From: a virus
Length of the DNA stretch: 20,670 nt
Reading direction: 5' to 3' (one strand)
Virus record (IMG/VR): IMGVR_UViG_3300049595_002062
Span: 1 to 20,670 of that record
Positions 9,152 to 18,076 of this stretch are shown piece by piece (within the stretch, counting starts at the first letter, position 1; each line of letters opens with the position of its first letter). Below the pieces are notes generated by a model that was not told the origin of the DNA, ran no database searches, and saw nothing but the letters and a program-made list of their open reading frames with translations. Position numbers and translations under genes: made by a program.

Positions 9152-10125
9152 TGGCTTTCATTGATCCAAAAGAAGAAGTAATCAATATAGAGCTTACAAG
9201 TTACGGAAAGCTTTTGCTATCAAGAGGTTTGTTTAAACCTGTTTATTATTCTTTCCATGATGAAGATATTATCTACGATTTAGGATATGTCTCAGCTAGT
9301 GAAATAACAAGTAACGCAGAAGTGAGAATACAAGAAAATACGCCTTATTTAAAGCCTTTATATAGCTTTTCTTCTCCAACTGCTTCAATAAGTAAAGATA
9401 TAAATCAAAGTTCGTTAGTCGAAGAGTTGTTTAACTTTAATACTGATAAAGTAGTTAAATATGATAACTCTTTGGGTAACTCTTCAATATCTAACTTATA
9501 TGTACCATCTTGGAAGATAAACAATCTTTCCTCTAACTTTATATCCACGTCTAAGACTTTTACAAGTAAAAGTATCAATATTCCTCAACTTGATTGTATT
9601 TTGACTTCATCACTGTTTAGAACAACTGGTGAGATTGTCGATAACGACCCAGAGTTATCTGAGGCTGTAACATATGAGAACTCATATAGAACTTCTAATG
9701 ACGACGTTTCTTTGTATATTACAGAAGAAGTTTTATTAAAAATAGAAGAACTTAATACAGATTTAGAGTTGGATCATTTTGATGTTGAAGTTTATAAAAT
9801 AAACACTGATAAAAATGGTGTTGAAAACTATGTTCCTTTAAAGTTTATTAAACAACAAAACTACATTGATCAAGATGGATTTTTGGTTGATACCACATCA
9901 TTTACAGAAACCGAAATAGATGAAACTTATGTTGAGCATTATTTTACTATAAGTTTAGACAATGAAATAGAAAATAATAAAGTTTGCAAATATATACTTA
10001 AGACGACAGCAGATCAAGATCAGATATTCAACGATATCACTGTCTGTGACACACCAGATGTTACAGTAGCAACAAATGATCTATATTCTATTGTTGTTGA
10101 CAGAGCGAAAGGCAAGAACTGTTAA
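9151..10125 (+). CDS. Probable virion structural protein, 'LTxYGK' N-terminal family
   Basis: A 324-residue protein with no enzyme motif, signal peptide or membrane segment. Its N-terminus (MAFIDPKEEVINIELTSYGK, then LLLSRGLFKPVYYSF and DEDIIYD) resembles a family that I recall from uncultured marine phages, where it sits among structural genes. The same N-terminal pattern recurs in the 327-residue protein at 15011: MAF(I/L)D, LT..G, L..G, FK, then a D/E-rich IxY. This both supports the start codon chosen and marks the two as paralogues. The start overlaps the upstream stop by one base (TAATG), with an AAGGTGG-like binding site near 9135-9142, so translation is probably coupled to the giant gene. 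The C-terminal half is beta-rich and acidic. A tail, neck or baseplate-associated part is likely, but the exact role is unknown. Confidence 0.75.
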   Translation: MAFIDPKEEVINIELTSYGKLLLSRGLFKPVYYSFHDEDIIYDLGYVSASEITSNAEVRIQENTPYLKPLYSFSSPTASISKDINQSSLVEELFNFNTDKVVKYDNSLGNSSISNLYVPSWKINNLSSNFISTSKTFTSKSINIPQLDCILTSSLFRTTGEIVDNDPELSEAVTYENSYRTSNDDVSLYITEEVLLKIEELNTDLELDHFDVEVYKINTDKNGVENYVPLKFIKQQNYIDQDGFLVDTTSFTETEIDETYVEHYFTISLDNEIENNKVCKYILKTTADQDQIFNDITVCDTPDVTVATNDLYSIVVDRAKGKNC

Positions 10126-12512
10126 TGGCTACAATCAAAAAAATAAACAATAACGAAATCCTTCCAAATATTGAATATACCAGTATTGCGTTGGATAATG
10201 CAACAGACGACGCAGGTAATACAATACAGGATAAGTATATTGTTGATGTTAGATTGCGTATTATTCCAAGAACAACTTCTTTAGACAATATAGTGCTAGA
10301 CAAAGAGTATCTTAAATATATTAAGATGTACTTTGTCACTACACAAACAAAAGCACAACAAGAGTATATTGAGAGTCTTTCGCTTCAATCAACAGTGGAT
10401 AAGTTTATAAACACGCTTGCAGAAGATGATGATGATATAAGCTTATATAATAGCATTGAAACATTCAACATTCCAATATCAAACTTTAATCAAGTCGAGG
10501 AACAGTTTGAATATTTCATTGACAAGAAAATAACAACATCAAACATAACAGATGTGACTAATACATTAACTTTGAATACATTTGTATTTTTTGATGTTGA
10601 ATCATATTTTGCTGACAATAAGTTAAGCACTTCTTATGTTGATATATTTAAAACATCTTTTGGTACTCAAGAAGTTTATACTTATCCATTAACAGAAAAA
10701 AATGAAATAATCGAAGTATTAACACTAGGTTCTACTGGCGAACCAGAAGATAATATCACTTGTGATTTACGTACTTCTAACTTTTTGATAGATGTTAATA
10801 GAACAATCGTTGCTCCAACAATAAACAATGATCTTAAAAGATCTTATTTAACTATTCATGTTGGAAACGATTATCAGAAATCTTTAAAAAACTATCTTGT
10901 ATTTGATTTTGGAAAGTTTCTAATAGATAAATCTTGTATTGATGACAACATATTTGATAGATTTACAATAAGCCTAGACGTTTATCGATATGGAACAAAT
11001 GAGAGAGAACCAGCATTGGTTGATAGAATAACATTATTTAGAGAAGATATAAGTCAACCAATAGAACTTTCTAGTATAAACGATGTATCAAAACTAGCAT
11101 TCATTCAAAATAACAATGCTTTAATATACTTCACCGATAATATTTTAGAATCAACGTCAGAAGCAAAGTTCTATTATTTAGTAGAAGTCAAGTATACTGA
11201 TAAATCATTCTTCAGCATATATGAGCCATACAAGAGTACTGGCTTATATTTTTCTGTTTTGCATCAATATGAGCAAATCAAAAACATGATTTATCTTGCC
11301 AATAAAAATGCATATTCAAAAACAGAAACAACATACGCATTTTCAAAAGATCAAAAACCAATACCAACAGTTTTTTTCTTAGACACTGATACAAAGAAGT
11401 TTACACAACAATTTATAGAATATTATAAGAGACAGTTTTATGTAGATTCTTCAACAGGTGGTGAGATTACAAAAACACTTGATATGGTTAACTTTATTAA
11501 TAACTTTGCAAATCTTGTTAATAAGTTTGTTGTTGATAGTTCAAAAAAAATAACCAATAAACAAATAGAAACAATAATAAATGCCTTAAGATTATCAAAT
11601 GCTTCATTCAACACATATTTAAAGTTTTTTAAATCAGTTGATTTAGTTATGGCTAACTTAGCTATGATCTTTTCAAATGCCAAACAAAATGTATCAAAAT
11701 ATGTTAAGAAATCAGAATCACAAAATGTTGAGAAAGACAATACATATTTTAGATTAAATGAATATGTCGATGATTTAGAAATACCAACTATTAAAGCAGA
11801 AAAGATAGTAGAGCTATTTTCAGCTTCTGGTCAGTCATTTGTACTACCAAAGTTTTATGTTGATAATGAAGTAAGTAAAATAGATAACTTATTGTTACAA
11901 AGTTCTGATGCTGGATCGGAAAAAGTTTCAACTTCTGTAATGTCAAGAGTAATGAAAAAAGCTATTTCAAAAAAGAAGAAAGCATTACAAAAATCTGATG
12001 AAACTACTTTAGAAGCTGAACTTCTTCTATTAGACCTTGGTGTTTCTTTTAAAGAATACAAGCAAAAAGAAATAGTTAAAAAGGCAGATCGCAAAGATAA
12101 AAATATAGCTGTCAAGAAGACTATTGATTCATTTCAAAATAAAGATTTAAACTTCAAGACAATCAAAAACAAGTTAACAAGAACAATAGAAAAACAAACA
12201 CAACAAAACGATCAAAAGAGACAAGTATCTATACAAAGTGTAAACGATGTTGTTAACGACATATTATTTACCACCAGAGTACCAGATATAAAATATGATA
12301 ATAAGTTTGCTTCTCCATCAATAATATTAAGATTCTATAACTTTGATAAAAAAACATGGGTTGCAATAGATCAAAAAACAATAAAGAAAGTAGCAAGAAG
12401 AGGCACTTTCTTTATTGAAGCAACAGTATCTACCGAAGGTTATTCTAATATATTCAAACTAAACAATGTAGATACAGATTTAGAAACTAGATATTTCATA
12501 ATGGAATCATAA
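10125..12512 (+). CDS. Large hypothetical phage structural protein (795 aa)
   Basis: I do not recognise a specific family. The protein has 795 residues and no visible signal peptide, membrane helix or catalytic motif. Residues 1 to about 400 look beta-rich (YIVDVRLRIIPR, NTFVFFDVESYF, FTISLDVYRYG). From about residue 415 the sequence becomes helical. A strongly basic Lys-rich stretch lies around 605-700 (MKKAISKKKKALQK and onward), probably coiled coil. A short beta-rich end follows (ILRFYNFDKKTWVAID...). It overlaps the upstream stop by one base and sits one base before the next gene, so it belongs to one translational unit with both neighbours. An AAAGG binding site lies 12 or so bases before the start. 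Context suggests a tail or baseplate component; this is inference. Confidence 0.65.
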   Translation: MATIKKINNNEILPNIEYTSIALDNATDDAGNTIQDKYIVDVRLRIIPRTTSLDNIVLDKEYLKYIKMYFVTTQTKAQQEYIESLSLQSTVDKFINTLAEDDDDISLYNSIETFNIPISNFNQVEEQFEYFIDKKITTSNITDVTNTLTLNTFVFFDVESYFADNKLSTSYVDIFKTSFGTQEVYTYPLTEKNEIIEVLTLGSTGEPEDNITCDLRTSNFLIDVNRTIVAPTINNDLKRSYLTIHVGNDYQKSLKNYLVFDFGKFLIDKSCIDDNIFDRFTISLDVYRYGTNEREPALVDRITLFREDISQPIELSSINDVSKLAFIQNNNALIYFTDNILESTSEAKFYYLVEVKYTDKSFFSIYEPYKSTGLYFSVLHQYEQIKNMIYLANKNAYSKTETTYAFSKDQKPIPTVFFLDTDTKKFTQQFIEYYKRQFYVDSSTGGEITKTLDMVNFINNFANLVNKFVVDSSKKITNKQIETIINALRLSNASFNTYLKFFKSVDLVMANLAMIFSNAKQNVSKYVKKSESQNVEKDNTYFRLNEYVDDLEIPTIKAEKIVELFSASGQSFVLPKFYVDNEVSKIDNLLLQSSDAGSEKVSTSVMSRVMKKAISKKKKALQKSDETTLEAELLLLDLGVSFKEYKQKEIVKKADRKDKNIAVKKTIDSFQNKDLNFKTIKNKLTRTIEKQTQQNDQKRQVSIQSVNDVVNDILFTTRVPDIKYDNKFASPSIILRFYNFDKKTWVAIDQKTIKKVARRGTFFIEATVSTEGYSNIFKLNNVDTDLETRYFIMES

Positions 12513-12513
12513 G

Positions 12514-14943
12514 ATGAGCAAATATATATCTCTAGATTGGATTGGCAGAGACACAATAGAAGTTGAAAAATATGTAAAAGATAAATCTTCATTACTTGCT
12601 CAAAATATCAACTCAGTAACAATAGGAAGAGGTATAAAAAACTCTGTTAAAGCAAATGATTTTAGCGGTTTAACGCAAGATCAAAAAACAGCAGTTGAGA
12701 ATATAATAACTTCTATTATTGATATGTTGTCATATTCAAAAGTAAAAGAACCAATAGCCTCTATAACTGGTATATATTATAAACAAAATCTAGAAGTAAA
12801 TAAACAAACAGAAACAGAACAATCAACTGGTCTAAGATATAGATGGCCTTTTAGATTTTTAAATGTAACATATGGTGAAAAAGCAGTATCCAGCGTAGAT
12901 ACTATCACAAATATACCAAGGTTCAAACAACAAATAGAAATACAGATTGGTTATGAACAGTTTATTTCTTTTCTTCTTGAATATATGCCTTCTTTAAATG
13001 TTTTGATTAATAGAGAACAACAAGGATTAAGAGCCATTTATTATATGTTTATTCTATCTGTCAATAGAATGTTAAACAACAATAGTAATGGTGGGTTCTT
13101 TACAAACTTTAATAGAAATACTTTAGTAGAAGATGATAGCAGTCAAGAAACATTTTCTGCCAAAGCAAAAACAACAACAGAATATAACTTTTATATTAAA
13201 GAATATGAAAACATTTTTAATAAAGACTTTACATCTTTACAAGTTCTTCCAAACTATTACCTTTTAAATACTTATTTGAATACAAACGAGGAACAAAAGG
13301 TCAGAGATATTATATCTTTAAATGGTCGTTTGAAAGTAACTGAGCAAACTGTTTTAAGTCAAGATTATTATTCTGATTTTAGTAACACAATCTCAAATAT
13401 GACAAGAGAACAAATAAATGATGTTGTTAATAAAGCAAAAAACTATTTGATTGATGTTGATTATTGCAACAAATCAAAGTTAGCTTTATCAGATGAAATG
13501 CTACCTTATAATAACAAGATATTGTTTACAAACGATCCAAGCGATCCAGTATCATCGTTTTTGAACTCTAATAATCTACAAACATTATTTGCTAATAATA
13601 TCTATAATATATTTGGTGTTTCTGGATCTTTGACACCCTTAGCTGGAAATATCAATCTTTATAATGATAATGTTAAAGGCGGTTATTCATCCATAAGTTA
13701 TATAAAATACACAGATGCAATAAAGTTTAACTATACAGATAAGAGTTCACAAATAGGTTTTGTCTTTATTCCAAATCAAAAACAAGATTTTAGCTTAATA
13801 ACAAAAAACACGACACCAAGTGTTACTGGCACCTTATCTTTGTTTACATTTATGAAGCTTAATGCTTTGTTGCTTGGTATTTATGAAAATAGTTTTGATT
13901 TACAATCTATATTTGCTTGTACGCCAAACAAATCTTTTAGTTGTGGATATATGATCGACAAGTCAGATCAAAATAATCAAAACCTATATCAAACCATAGT
14001 CATGGCTAGAGATAATGTTGTATCTGATTATGAAGTTATTGATACGCAAGTTGTATATGATGGTACTGTTACCTACACCATTTCATCTATGGAAATGACA
14101 ATCAATAATAGATATTCTTATACAATATTTAACAATGGATTAAGAAACATAACTGATGAAGAAAGAAGGACTTCAATCATTCTTGAAACTATATTACAAC
14201 CAGAAATGTCGTTCTATAAAGTCGAGCTTTATAAAAAACAAGCAACAGTGATTGACAACCCACCACTTCCAGCAGATGTTAATATAGTTCCATTTGTTGG
14301 TGTTAATAATGCCTTGAGATTTTTGTTTAATACACAATACGGTTCTTATGAAGAACAACCAATAGCAATAACAGATACTGATCAAAAGTTTTTTACTTCT
14401 ATAAGAGAAAAGCAAAAGAGCAACAATAAAATATATTTTGAAACAGACGACTTGATAACAACCATAGAAGTATATAGAACTACTGCTCTTCCTACATCTT
14501 ATACAGATTTTAGAAACTCTTTATATCGTATACTGGATATGAAGTCATTAACAGCAAATAGCTTTATTGATGTTGTGGAACCAAATCAAAAATATTATTA
14601 TACTTTTAGAAGCACCGATGTTCATGGAAATATATCAAATCCAAGTTCTGTTTTTGAAGTCCAAATAGTAGATGATAGTGGGGCTATTTATCCAATAATA
14701 AGAACAATACCATTGCTTAATAAAGAAATATATGATACAACAAGATCGTTTAGAAAATATATAAGCATTACACCTTCTGTGACACAAACAGGGTTTGTTC
14801 CAAATCAAGATAATACACAAGTAACATTTGGTGAAGCCGCAGATTTGTGGGGACAAAAGTTTAAGATACGAGTTACTTCTAAAAAAACAGGTAAATCATT
14901 TGATCTAAATGTTACTTTTAATAAAGAAGAAAAATCGTTATAA
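12514..14943 (+). CDS. Large structural protein with fibronectin-III-like C-terminal segment (809 aa)
   Basis: A protein of 809 residues. Most of it is not recognisable, with mixed helix and strand and no enzyme motif. Around residues 645-720 there is a fibronectin type III-like pattern: an ITTIEVYRTT strand, then NQKYYYTFRSTDVHGNISNPSS, the classic 'Y.Y..RA.D..GN.S.PS' signature. The last 65 residues form a further beta segment, with a Lys-rich strand pair ending KIRVTSKKTGKSFDLNVTF. FnIII-like modules are common in phage tail, fibre and baseplate proteins. The start follows the upstream stop after a single base (TAAGATG). A tail or baseplate part is likely from context, but the precise role is unknown. 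Confidence 0.65.
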   Translation: MSKYISLDWIGRDTIEVEKYVKDKSSLLAQNINSVTIGRGIKNSVKANDFSGLTQDQKTAVENIITSIIDMLSYSKVKEPIASITGIYYKQNLEVNKQTETEQSTGLRYRWPFRFLNVTYGEKAVSSVDTITNIPRFKQQIEIQIGYEQFISFLLEYMPSLNVLINREQQGLRAIYYMFILSVNRMLNNNSNGGFFTNFNRNTLVEDDSSQETFSAKAKTTTEYNFYIKEYENIFNKDFTSLQVLPNYYLLNTYLNTNEEQKVRDIISLNGRLKVTEQTVLSQDYYSDFSNTISNMTREQINDVVNKAKNYLIDVDYCNKSKLALSDEMLPYNNKILFTNDPSDPVSSFLNSNNLQTLFANNIYNIFGVSGSLTPLAGNINLYNDNVKGGYSSISYIKYTDAIKFNYTDKSSQIGFVFIPNQKQDFSLITKNTTPSVTGTLSLFTFMKLNALLLGIYENSFDLQSIFACTPNKSFSCGYMIDKSDQNNQNLYQTIVMARDNVVSDYEVIDTQVVYDGTVTYTISSMEMTINNRYSYTIFNNGLRNITDEERRTSIILETILQPEMSFYKVELYKKQATVIDNPPLPADVNIVPFVGVNNALRFLFNTQYGSYEEQPIAITDTDQKFFTSIREKQKSNNKIYFETDDLITTIEVYRTTALPTSYTDFRNSLYRILDMKSLTANSFIDVVEPNQKYYYTFRSTDVHGNISNPSSVFEVQIVDDSGAIYPIIRTIPLLNKEIYDTTRSFRKYISITPSVTQTGFVPNQDNTQVTFGEAADLWGQKFKIRVTSKKTGKSFDLNVTFNKEEKSL

Positions 14944-15010
14944 TAAAAAGACAAGTACAAAAAGAACAAAAAAATAAACAAACTACTATTTAAGAAAGAG
15001 GTTACTAATA
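14939..15010 (+). promoter_or_regulatory. Leader of the 327-aa gene with possible -10 box and strong ribosome binding site
   Basis: One of only two gaps over 60 bases in the structural run. A TATAAT hexamer at 14939-14944 overlaps the upstream stop codon, but the matching -35 position (TTTTAA, 14916-14921) is poor, so a promoter is only possible. The leader is A-rich. It ends in a clear purine-rich binding site (AAAGAGG, 14995-15001) nine bases before the ATG. The leader and the less AT-rich coding bias of the next gene fit separate, strong expression of the 15011 gene. No rho-independent terminator was seen before it. Confidence 0.3.
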
Positions 15011-15994
15011 ATGGCGTTTTTAGATAACAGCGGCGATATTATACTTGATGCCGTATTAACAGATACTGGTAGATTTAGATTAGCAAAAGGCGATGGTTCA
15101 TTCAAGATAGCAAAGTTTGTTTTTGCAGATGATGAGATCAACTATGGACTTTACGACAAGAATAATGCAAGTGGTTCCGCTTATTATGATTTAAGCATTC
15201 TTCAAACCCCAGTATTTGAAGCTTTTACCAACAATACATCAGTTGTTAAATCACCATTATTATCCATCTTAAATCAAAACCTTCTTTATCTACCAGTAAT
15301 GAAGCTGAATACAAACGTCACAACTACAAAAGGTGGTGCTCGTTTACAAAGAGGTGTGGAACAAATATTAACTTCAACTAATAATATTGCCGGTACTCCG
15401 CTTTATTCAGCTACAAACAGCTATATTGTAACTACCGAGTCTGGTTCGACCAATGCTATTGGTGGTGGTAGTGGTCTTTATGTAAATGGCGTATTCGACG
15501 GTTATACTCTCTTAACTCAAACAGCAATCAGAGTAGATCAAGGTTTGGATACCACTGAACTCCCAGCCACCAAGACACTTGAACCAACATTAGTTGAAAC
15601 ACAGTTTATAGTTGAACTAGATTATAGATTGGGAAGACTAGTAGGTGCTAAGGATGAAAAAGACTTTACTCCTTCTTTCGTAGATGATGATCAAGTTGCA
15701 AGTTATTATTTCACCAATAATGATATTGGAGCTGTCGAATCAATAGGAACAGATCAAAACAATCTACAAGCTGGTCAAGTTATCCAAGGACCAAGAGGCA
15801 ATCTTATTGCTTTCAAGATTCGTTCAAGCGAAGATTTAACAACAAGCACATTCTTGTTCACAAGACTAGGTGCAACAATGACATTCTCTGGTGTTTCTGG
15901 TACCTTCTACTACATCGATACCTTCGTTAAGGTTCGTGGTGTAACAACAGGTACTTCAATCTCAATACCAGTAAGATTTGTAAGAAAAGCATAA
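15011..15994 (+). CDS. Probable abundant virion structural protein, 'LTDTGR' N-terminal family
   Basis: A 327-residue protein beginning MAFLDNSGDIILDAVLTD, followed by TGRFRLAKGDGSFKIAKF and DDEINYGLY. This resembles a family I recall in uncultured marine phages, always among structural genes and without assigned function. The N-terminal 45 residues match the pattern of the 324-residue protein at 9151, so the two are distant paralogues. The rest is Ser/Thr/Gly-rich and beta-like, ending SISIPVRFVRKA. It has the best ribosome binding site of the structural block and uses C-ending codons (AAC, TTC, TAC) more than its AT-rich neighbours. Both fit high expression, for example a decoration, tail-sheath-associated or fibre protein. 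No enzymatic motif, signal peptide or membrane segment was seen. Confidence 0.75.
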   Translation: MAFLDNSGDIILDAVLTDTGRFRLAKGDGSFKIAKFVFADDEINYGLYDKNNASGSAYYDLSILQTPVFEAFTNNTSVVKSPLLSILNQNLLYLPVMKLNTNVTTTKGGARLQRGVEQILTSTNNIAGTPLYSATNSYIVTTESGSTNAIGGGSGLYVNGVFDGYTLLTQTAIRVDQGLDTTELPATKTLEPTLVETQFIVELDYRLGRLVGAKDEKDFTPSFVDDDQVASYYFTNNDIGAVESIGTDQNNLQAGQVIQGPRGNLIAFKIRSSEDLTTSTFLFTRLGATMTFSGVSGTFYYIDTFVKVRGVTTGTSISIPVRFVRKA

Positions 15995-16016
15995 TAAACT
16001 AAAGGTATAAACAAAT

Positions 16017-17036
16017 ATGGCAACAACATTTAAAGATTTTACAAGTTCAGATGTAGTAAACACAAAAACATTATTGAACGAAGTAATACCACTTACAGGA
16101 ACAATCGTTTCTGGTACTTATGCAGATGCAAATATTAAAAACTATGCTCACGGTATCTTTCAATCAGTATATGATTATCCATACCTAAGCTCATCAGCAA
16201 ATCATATATTCGATCTTACCTTTGGTTATGCTGCAACATCTTCTTTTTCATCATCAGCAAATACACAAAATGATAAGAAGATAAATATTTATAATCAAAT
16301 GGCTCAAGTTCTTGTTGGATATAATACATCTGGCAGTATCCAACGCTTTGACCAAAATGGTGATTTATCAGAGGGAAATAAAATAGATGAATCTTTTGTT
16401 TTCTCATTTGCAAGATTACTAACAAAAGATGAAATAAAGAAAGGATCTTTCACCATTTCTCTTGGTACTGCAAATGCTTATGCAACACCATTTACAACAG
16501 TAACCACTATCGGTGATTATGGTGCAGCATCTGAATATAGAACAAACTCACCAGCTGGTGAATATGGTATTCTTTATACATCTTCCGCAACTCCAAACAG
16601 CACAAGCGGTGTAGGTCTTATATATTACCAAGCTGGTGTGGCAATACTGTCCGCCTCAGTATTTGGTAGTTCAGTTGTACTATCTGGCTCTTCAACAAGA
16701 AATGCTGTTCTTACCGGCTCAACAATACAAGCTATCGCAAACTCAGTAAGAAATCGTATTCAAAACATTCAGTTTAATAACACCACAGAACTAAACTCAA
16801 CAATCTACTTCTGTCGTGCAAATCACAACGAATATAACTATTCATCAAATCCAACTTATGTTTCTTCAAGTAAGATTGTAGTCAAGAACGAAGCTAGCGA
16901 TCCACCAATCGCTTATATTACAACGGTAGGTTTATATTCAGCAGATAATGAACTTATGGCAGTTGCTAAGTTATCAGAACCATTAAAGAAGAGTGTAGAT
17001 AATGAGATAGTTATTAGGACACGCTTGGACTATTGA
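16017..17036 (+). CDS. Probable virion structural protein, paralogue of the 385-aa protein
   Basis: A 339-residue beta-rich, Ser/Thr-rich protein. Near residues 140-150 it has an IKKGSFTISL strand, near 200 a VGLIYYQAGVAILSAS strand, and at the end YITTVGLYSADNELMAVAKL followed by SEPLKKSVDNEIVIRTRLDY. All three elements recur in the same order in the 385-residue protein at 18077, so the two are paralogues. I recall similar C-termini in structural proteins of uncultured marine phages, without a defined role. The start is preceded by AAAGG in a 22-base gap after the 327-residue gene, so the two are probably co-transcribed. The gene is separated from its paralogue by the homing endonuclease gene. 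A fibre, tail or decoration part is likely. Confidence 0.75.
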   Translation: MATTFKDFTSSDVVNTKTLLNEVIPLTGTIVSGTYADANIKNYAHGIFQSVYDYPYLSSSANHIFDLTFGYAATSSFSSSANTQNDKKINIYNQMAQVLVGYNTSGSIQRFDQNGDLSEGNKIDESFVFSFARLLTKDEIKKGSFTISLGTANAYATPFTTVTTIGDYGAASEYRTNSPAGEYGILYTSSATPNSTSGVGLIYYQAGVAILSASVFGSSVVLSGSSTRNAVLTGSTIQAIANSVRNRIQNIQFNNTTELNSTIYFCRANHNEYNYSSNPTYVSSSKIVVKNEASDPPIAYITTVGLYSADNELMAVAKLSEPLKKSVDNEIVIRTRLDY

Positions 17037-17075
17037 TTTACTAAACAGTATAAGTTTCTTTTTCATCATCTATAC

Positions 17076-17117
17076 TTTTCCCCTTTCAATAAACTATTTA
17101 CTATTGAGAGGGGAAAA
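17076..17117 (+). promoter_or_regulatory. Hairpin that sequesters the ribosome binding site of the homing endonuclease
   Basis: An inverted repeat with arms 17076-17091 (TTTTCCCCTTTCAATA) and 17102-17117 (TATTGAGAGGGGAAAA) around a 10-base loop. As RNA of the + strand all 16 positions pair; 15 are Watson-Crick and one is U-G (17085 with 17108). The 3' arm contains the whole ribosome binding site GAGAGGGG and ends on the A of the ATG at 17117. Translation from a read-through transcript would therefore be blocked until the hairpin opens. No U-tract follows, so it is not a standard terminator. RBS-sequestering hairpins are known for phage homing endonuclease genes, such as I-TevI of T4. Confidence 0.75.
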
Positions 17118-18067
17118 TGCCTTTATACACCAAAAAATGTACAATATGCAATAATGACTTTAATACCAATAGAAGTCATACATTGTTTTGTTCAACCAAA
17201 TGTGCAAGCAAAGACAAATATGAGAAAAACAAACTACGATACGAAAGAGTATGCGAATGTTGTGGTATTGTTTTCAATAGTCCAAAAAAAGATACAAGAT
17301 TTTGCTCCCCAGCTTGTATCAATACATCAACTAAAAAACATGAAGATATAGAAAATAAGTGTTTGGAATGTGGTAATCTTTTTACCGTTTCTTATATAAA
17401 AAGAGAAAGAAAGTTTTGTTCTAGGTCTTGCGCTACTATCAACTTAAACAACAACAGAACAGAAGAGACAAATAAAAAAATATCTGATACACATAAAGAA
17501 AGATATTTAAATGGAACGAATATCCATCCATTTCTAGGTAAAAATCTTACAGAAGAACACAAACAATCAATATCTTCCAGTAGAATATCAAAAGGTTCTT
17601 CTGTTGGAGAAAAAAATCCAATGTATGGAAAAAATCACACATCAACAACAAGAGAAAAAATATCTTCTACAAGAAGCACTAGAATGATTAATGGCGATTA
17701 CAACTCGTGGTTTTGCAAAGGAACATATCGTTCTACAAAAATAAATAAAGATATATATTTTAAAAGCTCTTGGGAAAAGAGTGTTTTAGAATATCTAGAT
17801 AATCAAGAAGATGTTGTTTTTTTCATGTATGAGCCATTTTCAATATCGTTTTATTATAACGAAAATAAACGACATTATATTCCAGACTTATTAATAACTT
17901 ACAAAGATGGAACTCAAAGACTTGTTGAAATAAAGCCTAGTTATTATGTAGATGCTGAGATTAATAAAGCAAAGTTTGAATCTGCCAAAAAATATTGTAA
18001 CGATAAGGGTATCATATTTGAAGTATGGACAGAAAAAACCATAGACAACCTATTTATAAAAGAGTAG
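17117..18067 (+). CDS. Freestanding homing endonuclease: three zinc fingers, NUMOD3 motifs, PD-(D/E)XK-like nuclease domain
   Basis: A 316-residue protein. The first 105 residues hold three similar Cys4 zinc fingers: C8/C11/C25/C29, C46/C49/C63/C67 and C82/C85/C101/C105, each ending FCS..C. Two NUMOD3-type DNA-binding motifs follow: HPFLGKNLTEEHKQSIS near 137 and NPMYGKNHTSTTREKIS near 167. The C-terminal domain fits a PD-(D/E)XK nuclease, with a candidate E in SSWEKSVLEYL (about 220), YIPDLL (D about 257) and LVEIKP (E about 271, K about 273). Such proteins cut a target allele so that their own gene is copied across during mixed infection. The gene lies between two paralogous structural genes, is AT-rich, and has its own ribosome binding site locked in a hairpin, all typical of a mobile intruder. 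No GIY-YIG or HNH motif is present. Catalytic residues are assigned by eye. Confidence 0.85.
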   Translation: MPLYTKKCTICNNDFNTNRSHTLFCSTKCASKDKYEKNKLRYERVCECCGIVFNSPKKDTRFCSPACINTSTKKHEDIENKCLECGNLFTVSYIKRERKFCSRSCATINLNNNRTEETNKKISDTHKERYLNGTNIHPFLGKNLTEEHKQSISSSRISKGSSVGEKNPMYGKNHTSTTREKISSTRSTRMINGDYNSWFCKGTYRSTKINKDIYFKSSWEKSVLEYLDNQEDVVFFMYEPFSISFYYNENKRHYIPDLLITYKDGTQRLVEIKPSYYVDAEINKAKFESAKKYCNDKGIIFEVWTEKTIDNLFIKE

Positions 18068-18076
18068 AAATACATC

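Noticed and set aside
10125-14943. The 795- and 809-residue proteins as paralogues.
   Set aside because: Similar size and position, but no shared motif order could be seen by eye.
16006-16013. TATAAACA, similar to a T4-type late promoter box (TATAAATA).
   Set aside because: It lies only three bases before the start codon, so a transcript from it would lack the start; it is better explained as AT-rich leader.
17076-17117. The hairpin as a rho-independent terminator of the 339-residue gene.
   Set aside because: No U-tract follows on the + strand; the 3' arm ends in AAAATG and contains the binding site of the next gene.
17154-17351. Plus-strand 65-codon frame inside the homing endonuclease gene.
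   Set aside because: It is an alternate frame across the zinc-finger region; the main frame has conserved Cys4 patterns and the strong binding site.
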